Source: JBFWWP01 sp050246115
GTDB taxonomy: Bacteria; Planctomycetota; UBA8108; UBA1146; JAJFFE01
Assembly (NCBI GenBank): GCA_050246115.1
Contig: JBFWWP010000022.1
Coordinates: 1-64,000 of the forward strand
Length of the DNA stretch: 64,000 nucleotides
Direction of reading: 5' to 3'
A program made the position numbers and the translations under genes. The stretch's first letter is position 1. Each line of letters begins with the position of its first letter. The notes beneath the pieces are model-generated. The model saw nothing but the letters and a program-made list of their open reading frames with translations, was not told the DNA's origin and ran no database searches. Shown in pieces: positions 49,660-58,645 of this stretch.

Positions 49660-49866
49660 GGTAGCCTGGATCGATCCGTAGCGGTGACGCGACGGTGACC
49701 GCGCGTTGACGCGGCCGTGATCGAGGCGTGGTGGAGTGTCGTCGTTGCCGAGTGCTTGTTCGAATTCTCGGAACCCAGAGGAGGGGAGTCCGAGCACCGA
49801 CTCGTCCGGTCGCGAACGCTCCACTGTCAAGCAACTTCAACTTTTGATTGATCGAAGTTTTCTCTA
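49660..49866 (+). promoter_or_regulatory. Leader of the rpsA gene without Shine-Dalgarno sequence
   Basis: About 200 bases precede rpsA. The 35 bases before the ATG are A/T-rich (TCAACTTTTGATTGATCGAA) and carry no AGGAG-like motif. In many bacteria rpsA mRNA also lacks a Shine-Dalgarno sequence, and S1 itself represses it by binding the leader. The same control is plausible here. Confidence 0.5.
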
Positions 49867-51711
49867 ATGGCGAAGAACGAACTTCTCAAACAGTTTTCCA
49901 TCTCCGACGACTATCTCGCAGGTGAGCTCGAGCGCGCTCTCGGCGCGGTCGATGACACCAAGCTAGAGTCATTCTTCCAACAGTCGGTGACCGACCTGGA
50001 GATCGACTCGATCGTGCAGGGCACGATCGTCTCCATCACCAAAGACGCGGTCATGGTCGACGTCGGCTACAAGTCCGAGGGGATCGTGCCGATCGATCAC
50101 TTCGAAGATCCTTCGTCCCTCCGGGAGGGCATGAAGGTCGACGTGCTGCTGGAGGCGGTCGAGGACGATGAAGGCTTGGTGCTCCTCTCCAAGCGCAAGG
50201 CAGACCGGATTCGTGGCTGGGAAAAGGTGATCGCTACCTACCACGAAGGCGACGTGGTGAGTGGGCGCGTGACGCGCAAGATCAAGGGTGGCTTGCTGCT
50301 CGACATCGGCGTGCCGGTGTTCTTGCCGGCGTCGCAGATCTCGATCCGTCGCGTCGGTGACGTGGGTGAGTTCATCGGGCGCGATCTCGAGTGCAAGATC
50401 ATCAAGATCGACGAGCCGCGGATGAACATCGTCGTGAGCCGTCGCAAGCTGCTCGAAGAGACCCGCGAACAAGAGAAGAGCAAGTTGCTGACCGACATCG
50501 AGGTCGGCCAGGTGCGCAAGGGTGTGGTCAAGAACATCACCGACTTCGGAGCGTTCGTGGACCTGGGCGGCATCGATGGCTTGTTGCACATCACGGACAT
50601 GTCGTGGGGTCGAGTCAATCATCCGTCGGAGATGGTCAAAATCGACGACGAGATCGACGTCCGGGTCCTGAAAGTCGACAAGGATCGCGAGCGCATTTCG
50701 CTCGGCCTCAAGCAGACCCAGCCGAGTCCGTGGGACAGCATCGAGGAACGCTATCCCGTTGGTTCCCGGATCCGCGGTAAGGTCGTCAATGTCCTCTCGT
50801 ATGGTGCTTTCGTCGAGCTCGAGGAAGGTATCGAGGGGTTGGTTCACGTGTCCGAGATGTCTTGGACCCGGCGGGTCAACCACCCGAGCGCGATGGTCAA
50901 GCAGGGCGACGAGCTCGAGGTCGTCGTGCTGGAGATCAAGAAGGACAAGCAAGAGATCTCGCTCGGCATGAAGCAGGTCGAGGTCAACCCCTGGACGCTG
51001 GTGAACGAGAAGTATCCCGTCGGTTCGCTGGTCGAGGGCACCGTCCGGAACCTCACGAACTACGGCGCGTTCGTCGAACTCGAAGAGGGCATCGACGGCC
51101 TGCTCCACGTCAGCGACATGTCCTGGACCAAGAAGGTCTTGCACCCGAGCGAGTTGCTCAAGAAGGGCGACCTGGTTCGGGCGGTGGTGCTGGAAGTCGA
51201 TCAAGAGCGCAAGCGAGTAGCCCTCGGTCTCAAGCAAATGGACGAAGACCCATGGCTCCAGAGCATCCCCGACGTCTACCAGATCGGCACCGTGGTGCGG
51301 GGGGTCGTGACCAAGATCACGAACTTCGGCGCCTTCGTGCAGCTGGAGGATGACCTCGAGGGCTTGCTACACATCTCGGAACTCTCCGATCGCAAGGTCG
51401 AGTCGCCGGAAGAGTGCGTGAAGGTCAATCAGAAGGTCGACGTGAAGATCATCAAGATCGACTCGGAGAACCGGAAGATTGGTCTGAGCCTGAAGGAAGT
51501 GACGGCCGAGGACAGCGCTGCGCTGGATGAGGCCGAGGCCGCGCACCTCGCCACCTTCGGAGCCGATACCAAGGCCAAGCGGGTGTCGGCGGAAGGTACC
51601 GAGCTGTCGCCGGAAGCGCTGCAAGCAGCCCAGGCCGCCGACATCTCTGAGGTGGAGCGCGGTGTCGTGAGCGGCTCGAAGGAGTCCGCCGCCGAGTCGA
51701 CGCCGGAGTAG
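49867..51711 (+). CDS. rpsA: 30S ribosomal protein S1
   Basis: The protein has 614 residues. Six S1 (OB-fold) domains can be followed, starting near residues 48, 130, 215, 300, 387 and 474, with repeated phrases such as KGVVKNITDFGAFVDLGGID, RGKVVNVLSYGAFVELEEGI, EGTVRNLTNYGAFVELEEGI and RGVVTKITNFGAFVQLEDDL. The C-terminal 70 residues are acidic and Ala-rich. S1 brings mRNA to the 30S subunit. The ATG has no ribosome-binding site, which is common for this gene. A strong terminator follows 17 bases after the stop. Confidence 0.97.
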   Translation: MAKNELLKQFSISDDYLAGELERALGAVDDTKLESFFQQSVTDLEIDSIVQGTIVSITKDAVMVDVGYKSEGIVPIDHFEDPSSLREGMKVDVLLEAVEDDEGLVLLSKRKADRIRGWEKVIATYHEGDVVSGRVTRKIKGGLLLDIGVPVFLPASQISIRRVGDVGEFIGRDLECKIIKIDEPRMNIVVSRRKLLEETREQEKSKLLTDIEVGQVRKGVVKNITDFGAFVDLGGIDGLLHITDMSWGRVNHPSEMVKIDDEIDVRVLKVDKDRERISLGLKQTQPSPWDSIEERYPVGSRIRGKVVNVLSYGAFVELEEGIEGLVHVSEMSWTRRVNHPSAMVKQGDELEVVVLEIKKDKQEISLGMKQVEVNPWTLVNEKYPVGSLVEGTVRNLTNYGAFVELEEGIDGLLHVSDMSWTKKVLHPSELLKKGDLVRAVVLEVDQERKRVALGLKQMDEDPWLQSIPDVYQIGTVVRGVVTKITNFGAFVQLEDDLEGLLHISELSDRKVESPEECVKVNQKVDVKIIKIDSENRKIGLSLKEVTAEDSAALDEAEAAHLATFGADTKAKRVSAEGTELSPEALQAAQAADISEVERGVVSGSKESAAESTPE

Positions 51712-51728
51712 GCCGGTTTGCATTCACT

Positions 51729-51770
51729 CGGGCCCGCGTCGTTCTTCGTTGGAAGGATGACGCGGGCCCG
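51729..51770 (+). terminator. Terminator-like hairpin after rpsA
   Basis: CGGGCCCGCGTC (51729-51740) pairs perfectly with GACGCGGGCCCG (51759-51770) over an 18-base loop. It follows the rpsA stop by 17 bases. There is no long U run. Confidence 0.75.
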
Positions 51771-51853
51771 GGCCTTGTCCGCGGCTCGACCGGGCGGCGC
51801 GTCACTGTGCGGACCGCGCTCGACTCGTTCTCGTACCCTGGAAGGGGCAAGGC

Positions 51854-52918
51854 GTGAAGTCACGGTCCTCAGCGAGTATCGCCCTGGCGACTCGGGCCCG
51901 CGCGGCGTCGCCGTCGAAAGGGCTCGTCGTTTCGCTGTTTCGGATCGCGTCGTGCCTGGCGCCGCTGCTCATCGGCGCGGTCCCGAGCGACGCGAGGGCC
52001 GACGACGCCAAGCCGCTGACCGCGGACGAGTACCTCGCGGGTCGCTTCGAGAAGGTAAAGCAACTGATCCGACTCGGCGACTACGGCACCGCCTACCGGT
52101 TGGCCGACGCCCTCTTGCTCGTGGCGCCGGAAGTCCCCTTTCGATCGGAACTGCAGCGATTGCGCCGCCTCGCCGAAGGTCGGCATCTGGGAGCGAACCT
52201 ACTGGGGGCGTGTTTCGAGTTCACGCCCGGAGACCGCATCTTTCCCCGACGCTCGCTGTTGGGCAGTCTCGTGGTCGAGAACCTCACCGAGCAGGTTCTC
52301 GAGATCGGCGCCTCGCGCGGCTCCTCGGTGATCGGCCAGGCCCGCTTTCGACTCACGGAGTGCTACGCCGATGGCAGTGAGTGGAGTACGGAGGGGACTC
52401 GTAACGTCACCGTCGAGAGCCCCTTCAAGTTGGGGCCCGGGGAGGTCCAGCGAATTCCCATCCGGCTCGAGCTGCCCGCAGGTGGCGCCAGCCCCGTGCT
52501 GCAGCGCTTCGTCGTCCGTGGCACCTTCAACGCGACGCACGTGCAGCGGGGAGCCGAGCCGCTGCCGCGTTCGCTTCCTTGGCAGGAGTTCTCCCAGACA
52601 ACTTTCAGGGAGGATCTCGACGTTGTGCGTGAGGACCCCTACAAGCACCTGCAACTCGGTCTTCTCGGGTTCGACTCGGCGAGGTCGGTGGTGGCGATCG
52701 ATCTGCTCCGCGCGCAGTTGACCGACGGCCTGCTGGATGAGGATCAACAGGACCGCGTGGTCGACTTGCTGACAGGCTGTTTGGACGATTCGAACTCCGG
52801 CATCAACGCGGTGCTGTTTCGCTTGCTCGAGCGGTTCACGGGCGTGCGGTGCGAGCCGCGCACAGAGAGTTGGAGGCTATGGGCTGGACTTCGGAAGGGT
52901 GGGCGCGCGCGTGACTAG
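51854..52918 (+). CDS. Exported protein of unknown function
   Basis: The protein has 354 residues from a GTG with AAGG upstream. A basic N-terminus and a hydrophobic core (FRIASCLAPLLIGAVPSDAR, cleavage near ARADDAK) indicate export. Residues about 55-110 look like a single TPR pair (FEKVKQLIRLGDYGTAYRLA). The middle is beta-rich (RSLLGSLVVENLTEQVLEIG). The last 90 residues are helical and HEAT-like. No family is recognised. It overlaps tyrS by a few bases, so the two are probably co-translated even though a functional link is not obvious. Confidence 0.75.
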   Translation: MKSRSSASIALATRARAASPSKGLVVSLFRIASCLAPLLIGAVPSDARADDAKPLTADEYLAGRFEKVKQLIRLGDYGTAYRLADALLLVAPEVPFRSELQRLRRLAEGRHLGANLLGACFEFTPGDRIFPRRSLLGSLVVENLTEQVLEIGASRGSSVIGQARFRLTECYADGSEWSTEGTRNVTVESPFKLGPGEVQRIPIRLELPAGGASPVLQRFVVRGTFNATHVQRGAEPLPRSLPWQEFSQTTFREDLDVVREDPYKHLQLGLLGFDSARSVVAIDLLRAQLTDGLLDEDQQDRVVDLLTGCLDDSNSGINAVLFRLLERFTGVRCEPRTESWRLWAGLRKGGRARD

Positions 52919-54122
52919 TGCGGCACTCGATGAACTGCAGGAGCTCACGCGGGGGACCGTAACGATCGATACGCTCCCCGAACTCGAGAGAAAGTGGCGG
53001 CGATCCCGAGCCGACGGGCGCCCGTTGCGTGTGAAGCTCGGGGTGGATCCGACCAGCGCCGATCTGCACTTGGGGCATGCAGTCCAGTTGCGGAAGCTGC
53101 GCCAGTTCCAACGCTGCGGCCACCAGGTCGTGTTGATCATCGGTGACTACACCGCTTGTGTGGGCGATCCGTCGGGGCGCAACAAGACTCGGCCACAGAT
53201 CACGCACGAGGAAGTCCACCACCACGCGCTGACGTACCTGGACCAGGCCTGGAAGGTGCTCGACGCCGAGCGGACCGAGGTCGTCTACAACGGGGAGTGG
53301 TTCAGCAAGCTGGCTTTCCTCGAAGTCATTGGGCTCTCGGCCTCCATCACGGTGGCGCAGATGCTCGAGCGCGAGGACTTTCGGGCTCGCTACCAGGCGG
53401 CTCAGCCGATCTCGCTGCACGAGTTCTTGTACCCACTGATGCAAGCGTATGATTCCGTCCAAGTGCGTGCGGACGTGGAGATCGGTGGCACCGACCAGAC
53501 CTTCAACCTCCTGTTGGGCCGCGACCTCATGCGGCAGCGCGGTCTGGAACCGCAGGTCTGCATGACGCTGCCGCTGCTGGTCGGCACCGACGGCGAAATC
53601 AAGATGTCCAAGAGCTACGGCAACTTCATTGGTATCAACGAGGCCCCAGAGCAGATCTTCGGCAAGACCATGTCGCTCCCCGACGCTCTGATCCGCGACT
53701 ACTTCGTGCTGTGCACCGATTCGAGTACCGCGGAGATCGATCGTATTCTCGGTGCGGGTCCGCGCGACGCCAAGGCCACGCTCGCCCGCACGATCGTGGA
53801 GCTGTACCACGGTTCAGAAGCTGGCCGAGCGGCCGAGGAAGCCTTCAACCGGGTCTTTCGCGATCGGCTGAACCCGGAGGACATGCCGGAACTCCCCGTC
53901 GGCGCGGACCAGCTGGATGCAGCCGGCCAGATTTGGATCGTAGATCTCTTGGTGCGCGGCGGTCTCGCGGGTACCAACAACGAGGCGCGGCGCAAGATCC
54001 AGGATGGCGGCGTCCGCCTCGACGGCGATCGCGTGGACGACCCGAACGCGCGGCTCGCGGTGAGGTCTGGACAAATCTTGCGGGTGGGGAAGAAGAGTTT
54101 TCGAAAGCTGGTGGTCGGGTGA
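52911..54122 (+). CDS. tyrS: Tyrosyl-tRNA synthetase
   Basis: The protein has 403 residues. The class I signature is HLGH at 53-56 (the HIGH box), and KMSKSYGN at 231-238. VGDPSGRNKTRPQI and GGTDQTFNLLLGRDL are tyrosyl-specific. The C-terminal S4-type RNA-binding domain (LLVRGGLAGTNNEARRKIQD) binds tRNA. The GTG at 52911 is preferred because GGAAGGG lies nine bases before it; an in-frame GTG at 52899 is too close to that motif. Confidence 0.95.
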   Translation: MTSAALDELQELTRGTVTIDTLPELERKWRRSRADGRPLRVKLGVDPTSADLHLGHAVQLRKLRQFQRCGHQVVLIIGDYTACVGDPSGRNKTRPQITHEEVHHHALTYLDQAWKVLDAERTEVVYNGEWFSKLAFLEVIGLSASITVAQMLEREDFRARYQAAQPISLHEFLYPLMQAYDSVQVRADVEIGGTDQTFNLLLGRDLMRQRGLEPQVCMTLPLLVGTDGEIKMSKSYGNFIGINEAPEQIFGKTMSLPDALIRDYFVLCTDSSTAEIDRILGAGPRDAKATLARTIVELYHGSEAGRAAEEAFNRVFRDRLNPEDMPELPVGADQLDAAGQIWIVDLLVRGGLAGTNNEARRKIQDGGVRLDGDRVDDPNARLAVRSGQILRVGKKSFRKLVVG

Positions 54123-54169
54123 TCGCGAGTGTACCTGGAGCCGGCGAAGGTGCCGACGAGAGAGGACCC

Positions 54170-54649
54170 GTGGAGCACAAGATCTTCATGGACGCGCATG
54201 AGCTGGTGCCGGTCGTCGAGCGGCTGCGGGCCACCGGCAAGACTTTCGCCTTCGCCAACGGTTGCTTCGAACTTCTGCACGTCGGTCACGTCCGCTACCT
54301 GGCGGCCGCCAAGGCCGAGGCCGATCGTCTCATCGTCGCCGTCAACTCCGACGACTCCATGAGTCGCATCAAACCGGATCGCAGGCCCGTGAACCGTGAC
54401 GGCGAACGGATGGAACTCATCGCGGCCTTCGCCGCAGTCGACTTCGTGGTCCCGCTGACCGAAAACACCCCGGACTCCCTGTTGCTCTTGTTACGGCCGG
54501 AGGTCCACTGCAAGGGTACTGACTACACGGTCGACCAACTCCCGGAGCGCGACACCGTTCGCAGCTACGGTGGCCGCATTGCCCTGGTCGGCGGCCCCAA
54601 GGTGCAGAGCACCCGCGATATGCTGAGCCAGCTGCGGGGCGAGCGCTAA
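54170..54649 (+). CDS. HldE-type nucleotidyltransferase (C-terminal domain only)
   Basis: The protein has 159 residues from a GTG with GAGAGG four bases upstream. FANGCFELLHVGHVRYL holds the HxGH motif (H37-H40) of the cytidylyltransferase superfamily. VAVNSDDSMSRIKP, RMELIAAFAAVDFVVPL and VHCKGTDYT match the adenylyltransferase part of HldE (RfaE), which makes ADP-heptose for lipopolysaccharide. The kinase part is absent and would be a separate gene. A longer start that overlaps the tyrS stop (GTG at 54119) is possible. Confidence 0.85.
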   Translation: MEHKIFMDAHELVPVVERLRATGKTFAFANGCFELLHVGHVRYLAAAKAEADRLIVAVNSDDSMSRIKPDRRPVNRDGERMELIAAFAAVDFVVPLTENTPDSLLLLLRPEVHCKGTDYTVDQLPERDTVRSYGGRIALVGGPKVQSTRDMLSQLRGER

Positions 54650-54886
54650 GTGGCCGTCCGCCCGTACGAAGAGGTCGTCGGCGTTGGTGGTCGACGCCGG
54701 GAAACTCACGAATGAGCACCCGAGAGCGAGCGCAAGGAGCCAGCGATCCGCAGCATGCATCCACAACCGTCCCTTCGAAAGTGCGTGTAGGGGAAAGTGA
54801 AGTGGAAACTCGATCCGCCCAGCAGACCCGGCGGTCGCTGGCGGGTCGAGGTTCCGACCAAGAAACGCTCCGGTCTCTTGCCCGTT

Positions 54887-55654
54887 TCAGCCCTCACCGG
54901 CCGCACCGAGTAGCCGATCGGTGGTCGGGGTGGCGACGCCGTGGTTGCGGCCGAACGCGGCAATGGCCCCGTTTCGCCAAGGCAGTGCTTTCGCCTTCTG
55001 GGTGGCGACCCAGCCGAGTTCGGCGGTGGTCGCGGCGATGCACTCGAGTACTTCGCTCGGTGGAATGTCGACGCCGTACTCGGCCGCGCAGGCGCGACAG
55101 GCCTCCTGCGCGATCTGGGCGATCTCGTCCGGAAAACGCTGCTGGTACGTGGCAAGGTCGACTCCGTGGACCGCGAGCGGCAGACCGACGACGCAGTTCC
55201 AGATGCCCTTGATGATCATCTCGCGTTGGAAGGTTCGTGCATCGGGCACGACCTCGAACTGCAGGCCGGCGTGCCGCCAAGCCGAGGCGAGTTGCTGCGC
55301 CCACGGACCATGAATCAAGGACGGGCGCAGAGGGAGGAAGAACTCACCTTTGGCGGTGAACCAGATCAGGCCGCGAGTGACGCCCTGAAGCTCGGCTCCG
55401 AGGCCTACCTCGAGGAAGCCGTTCTGCACCAACACCAGATCGCGCCGCGCCGCCTCGGGAAAGCGTCGAAACGCGGCGACGACGTCTTCCTCGCGCATGG
55501 CCAGGATCCGTGGACAGCCGGTCGCCGACAGGGCAGCGTCCCAACCCTGCGTGCGGGTCGCGCGGTTGACCTGCCAGCCGGCTTGCTCCAATCCGGAGGC
55601 GAGCCGGCGGCCCACTTCACCCGGACCGATGACGAACGCGGTGCGCGCGATCAA
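54887..55654 (-). CDS. Ketopantoate-reductase-like protein
   Basis: The protein has 255 residues from a TTG start with AGGTG seven bases upstream. The N-terminal Rossmann fold opens TAFVIGPGEVGRRLASGLEQ. The rest resembles the PanE/ApbA family: VLVQNGFLE, KGEFFLPLRP, a conserved Lys/Asn region (IIKGIWNCVVGLPLAVHGVD) and a helical C-domain. The reductase fold is likely, but the substrate is uncertain and the protein is shorter than PanE (about 300). It closes a minus-strand cluster with the radical SAM enzyme, 47 bases downstream of it. Confidence 0.65.
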   Translation of the reverse strand: MIARTAFVIGPGEVGRRLASGLEQAGWQVNRATRTQGWDAALSATGCPRILAMREEDVVAAFRRFPEAARRDLVLVQNGFLEVGLGAELQGVTRGLIWFTAKGEFFLPLRPSLIHGPWAQQLASAWRHAGLQFEVVPDARTFQREMIIKGIWNCVVGLPLAVHGVDLATYQQRFPDEIAQIAQEACRACAAEYGVDIPPSEVLECIAATTAELGWVATQKAKALPWRNGAIAAFGRNHGVATPTTDRLLGAAGEG

Positions 55655-55701
55655 GCAGGTTCACCTTTCGAGTGCGGCGAATTCGGGCGGCGGCTGTGAC
55701 G

Positions 55702-57027
55702 CTACAGGAAGTAGTCGGCCGGACCGTCGCCGCGAGCCTCGAGGCGATCCAGCTCCTCGGGATGCTCGATCAGGTTCTCGATCCACCAGTTGGCGTGGTT
55801 GTACAGGCAGGTGACTTCCTTGCATTGGTGGGTCGCGTCGAATGACTGGATGAGCTCCGCAGTCTTGCCGCGAATCTGCTGGAAGTCCACGTCGGTTGCG
55901 TAGGCCTCCTTACCGCCGAGGCGGCCGTGAGGTTGGTTGCGGTAGACCGGGCAGTTGTACATGCCGAGCGGACTCAGTACCTGGCGGAAGAACTGCATGT
56001 GGCACTCGTGCGGCTGCTGCGTGTAGTTCTGGAAGCTGCGGTTCTCCAGTACCTTGAGGTTGGTGGTCTCGATGACGCGAAACTCGGGCGTCGCGAGTTT
56101 CTTGGCCTCGTCCACCGATGCACGGATGCGCGCGATGATCTCGTCGAAGTGTTGATTCGACTCATGCAAGTCGACGATTTCGGCGTTGTTCGACACCGCC
56201 CGCGTGAGGAACGGCTTGTAGGCGATGTAGTCGAACTTGAAACGACGGGCGCGCTCGGCGCCAGCCACGATCTCATGGATGTTCTCGATGATGTTGGTGT
56301 CGTTGATCAGCGCGCCCTTCCACGTGATGATGAAGGAGAAGCCGATCGGGAAGCGCGGGTTGATCTGTTTGATCTCCGGGATGGCGGCGCAGATCTGGTC
56401 GAGAGTAATCTTCTTCTTGGGCTTGTGCATCGCCTGGAACACCTCGTCCGAGGCAGAGTCCAAGGATAGCCGCACCCAGTCGTTTTCGTCGAGCAGGCTC
56501 GCGACTTCTGCGATGCGGTGCATGCCCGATCCGTTCGACACGACCGAAACCTGGAGCCCGAGTTCCTTCATGAAGCGCAGGGTCTCGGAGAACTTCGGGT
56601 AGACGGTGGGCTCGCCGCCGCCGATGACGATGACGGACTTCAGGCCGCGTTGGGTCATCAGACGAATCGCGTCGAGCAGTTTGTCGTGGTCGTACTTGAT
56701 GCCAGTGTTCAGGATGTGCATGTCGACGCAGTGGTCGCATGCGAAATTGCACGCCGTCGTGATGTCGAGGTTGATCGACACCGGAGCGTACTCGGGTACC
56801 CGCAGCTCCGGTGCGCCCGTGGTCGGCTTCAAGGTGCCACGCAGGAACGCCTGCCACCGCACGTACTCGGCGAGCCGCGGGAGGATCTCCGGCTGCCGGA
56901 GCTTGCTTGCGAAGTCGTGAATCGGGGTCAGTTCAACGTGCTTGGCTCCCCCGGTAGGCGAGACGGGGTGCGCCGCATCAGCGTTGGAGGCGTGGCTGCC
57001 CGGGGCGGCGCCGCGTGCTTCTTTCAT
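55702..57027 (-). CDS. Radical SAM enzyme with C-terminal cysteine cluster
   Basis: The protein has 441 residues. The iron-sulfur motif is CNFACDHC (CxxxCxxC), preceded by VSINLDITTA. The AdoMet-binding GGGEPTVYPKF, SNGSG and the SLDSA strand are all in place. The C-terminal part has further cysteines (ECHMQFF, YNCPVYRN, HQCKEVTC) that could bind an auxiliary SPASM-like cluster. A leader of about 75 residues precedes the radical SAM core. AAGGAAA lies four bases before the ATG. Substrate and product are unknown; the neighbouring oxidoreductase and reductase genes suggest a shared small-molecule or peptide pathway. Confidence 0.85.
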   Translation of the reverse strand: MKEARGAAPGSHASNADAAHPVSPTGGAKHVELTPIHDFASKLRQPEILPRLAEYVRWQAFLRGTLKPTTGAPELRVPEYAPVSINLDITTACNFACDHCVDMHILNTGIKYDHDKLLDAIRLMTQRGLKSVIVIGGGEPTVYPKFSETLRFMKELGLQVSVVSNGSGMHRIAEVASLLDENDWVRLSLDSASDEVFQAMHKPKKKITLDQICAAIPEIKQINPRFPIGFSFIITWKGALINDTNIIENIHEIVAGAERARRFKFDYIAYKPFLTRAVSNNAEIVDLHESNQHFDEIIARIRASVDEAKKLATPEFRVIETTNLKVLENRSFQNYTQQPHECHMQFFRQVLSPLGMYNCPVYRNQPHGRLGGKEAYATDVDFQQIRGKTAELIQSFDATHQCKEVTCLYNHANWWIENLIEHPEELDRLEARGDGPADYFL

Positions 57028-57127
57028 GGGTTTCCTTGCTGGCTATCGACCGCGCTCGCGACCGCTCTCTTGGCGACACGAGGTCCCCGCCATTTAACTG
57101 GATTCGGGGGGCGTTGGACACCCTTCC

Positions 57128-58147
57128 TCAGGGGGCTACGGTCGGGATCTCACCGGGGAACGAAGCGTGGGCCGCGCTGTGCAGCATGGCGAGGGCGCGC
57201 ATTCCTTCCACGAGGGCGGGCCGATCGGCGCTCTTGCCGGCGTCAACGCAGTGCAAGAACTGCTGAACGTGTTGCGCGAGGGGGTCCGGGAGCGGGGTGC
57301 GGCGCCCCGCTGCGACAAAGGACATGTCGTACGCGGGCAACTCGATGACTCGTTCGACCCAGCGACCGTTGATCGCGTAACCGGCAGGGCGCGGGGGGGC
57401 CGGGGTCTGCCGCAGTTCGAGTTGAGCGGCTACGGTTGCGCCGTTGACCGGGCGGTAGCGGAAGCGAACGGTGACCTCGCGGCGGGACGCGGCCCACTCA
57501 ACCGCTGGTACCTCCACCTCGCCGAGCCCGACCAGCGCCTGGAGGAGGCTGATCAGGTGGGGTGCGGCGTCCAGGACCATGCGCGGACCGTAGTGCGTGG
57601 GCCCCATTAGCATCGCGAGCGACTTCACGGTCTCGCCTTGCACTTCGGGGTAGAGCGTCCAATAGGTCGCGAGCGTCGCGGGCCACTGTGTGATGAGGGC
57701 GAGGTAGCCGTTGCGCGCGATGAACTCGTCGACCAGGGCACCCGTCTCACGCACCAGTTCGAGCTGCGGTAGATCGGCCCACCACATCGGCTTCTCGCAC
57801 AGACAGTGGGCCCCGGCTGCGGCGACCCGTTCGAGCTGTCGGTGGTGGGCTGCGATCGGCGAGCATACGGCCACGATGTTGGGCCGCTCGACCTCGAGCG
57901 CCTCGATCAAGTTGACGTACCCGTGGCAGTGGATGCCATGACGTCGAGCGAGCGCATCGCGGGCCTCGAGCAGAGTCGGGGCCGTGGTTCCGACGATCGC
58001 GGCCACGCGCGCGCCGGCATCGTGGAACGAGCGCGCCACGAACTCGCCGATGCCTTGCTGGGCTCGGCGAGCTCCGATGACCAGCACCGAAGGTGGGGAG
58101 GGCGGTCGGGTCGTCCCGGTGGCAGAACCCTCGACGCGTTCTTGCAT
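57128..58147 (-). CDS. Gfo/Idh/MocA-family oxidoreductase
   Basis: The protein has 339 residues. The Rossmann start is SVLVIGARRAQQGIGEFVAR, followed by the family-typical VAVCSPIAAHHRQLERVAAA and HCLCEKPMWW, where the catalytic Lys of EKP is kept. A C-terminal alpha/beta domain follows. These enzymes oxidise or reduce sugars and cyclitols with NAD(P). The ATG is chosen because the frame's upstream part is low-complexity and antisense to a lipoprotein gene. It lies eight bases after that gene, and the radical SAM gene follows after 100 bases. Confidence 0.8.
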   Translation of the reverse strand: MQERVEGSATGTTRPPSPPSVLVIGARRAQQGIGEFVARSFHDAGARVAAIVGTTAPTLLEARDALARRHGIHCHGYVNLIEALEVERPNIVAVCSPIAAHHRQLERVAAAGAHCLCEKPMWWADLPQLELVRETGALVDEFIARNGYLALITQWPATLATYWTLYPEVQGETVKSLAMLMGPTHYGPRMVLDAAPHLISLLQALVGLGEVEVPAVEWAASRREVTVRFRYRPVNGATVAAQLELRQTPAPPRPAGYAINGRWVERVIELPAYDMSFVAAGRRTPLPDPLAQHVQQFLHCVDAGKSADRPALVEGMRALAMLHSAAHASFPGEIPTVAP

Positions 58148-58155
58148 GGGTGTCG

Positions 58156-58635
58156 TCACTCCGCCTCGGTGGGAGGTGCGGCGGGTTGCCCAGCTGCTGC
58201 CACCGCCGCCGCGACCTCGTCCTCGACCTCCCGCAGCACGCGCTGGGACCAGGCCAAGCTCGCGGCGGCTCCTCGCTCGGCGAGGCGCTCGTACAGGCGA
58301 GTTGCGCGCTCGAAGGCAGCGACGTGGGCCGGCAGTGCCTCGCCGAGTCGCACCAGTCCACGTTGACACGTCGCGAGGTGATCGAGCGGGAGGGGGTCAC
58401 CCGGCTGCCGGGAGGAAACCCGCCGAACGAGGGTCTTGTGCAGAGTCTCCCAACTGGCCAGCCGCTCGGACGGCGAGAGGGGCGACGCCGGCGGGTCCTT
58501 GATCTCGGCGACGACACTTGTTGGAGCTGTGTCGGCAGCGTCGCTGTCGCGCCTTCCCCATTCGACCCGATAAGGGAGTGCGTCGCAGCCCGCACAGCTC
58601 AGGGTCGCGATCACCATCCATCTGCGAGCGCTCAT
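58156..58635 (-). CDS. Small lipoprotein of unknown function
   Basis: The protein has 159 residues. MSARRWMVIATLSCAGC is a lipoprotein signal with lipobox CAGC. The mature part is helical and charged, with RLGEALPAHVAAFERATRLY and a C-terminal coiled-coil-like RVLREVEDEVAAAVAAA. AAGGGGG lies six bases before the ATG, and the gene starts 10 bases after purN. No family is recognised. It should be attached to a membrane facing the periplasm. Confidence 0.65.
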   Translation of the reverse strand: MSARRWMVIATLSCAGCDALPYRVEWGRRDSDAADTAPTSVVAEIKDPPASPLSPSERLASWETLHKTLVRRVSSRQPGDPLPLDHLATCQRGLVRLGEALPAHVAAFERATRLYERLAERGAAASLAWSQRVLREVEDEVAAAVAAAGQPAAPPTEAE

Positions 58636-58645
58636 GAAGTCCCCC

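Noticed and set aside
49969..51237. Open frame of 422 codons on the minus strand
   Set aside because: It is antisense to rpsA. Its repeats merely mirror the S1 domain repeats.
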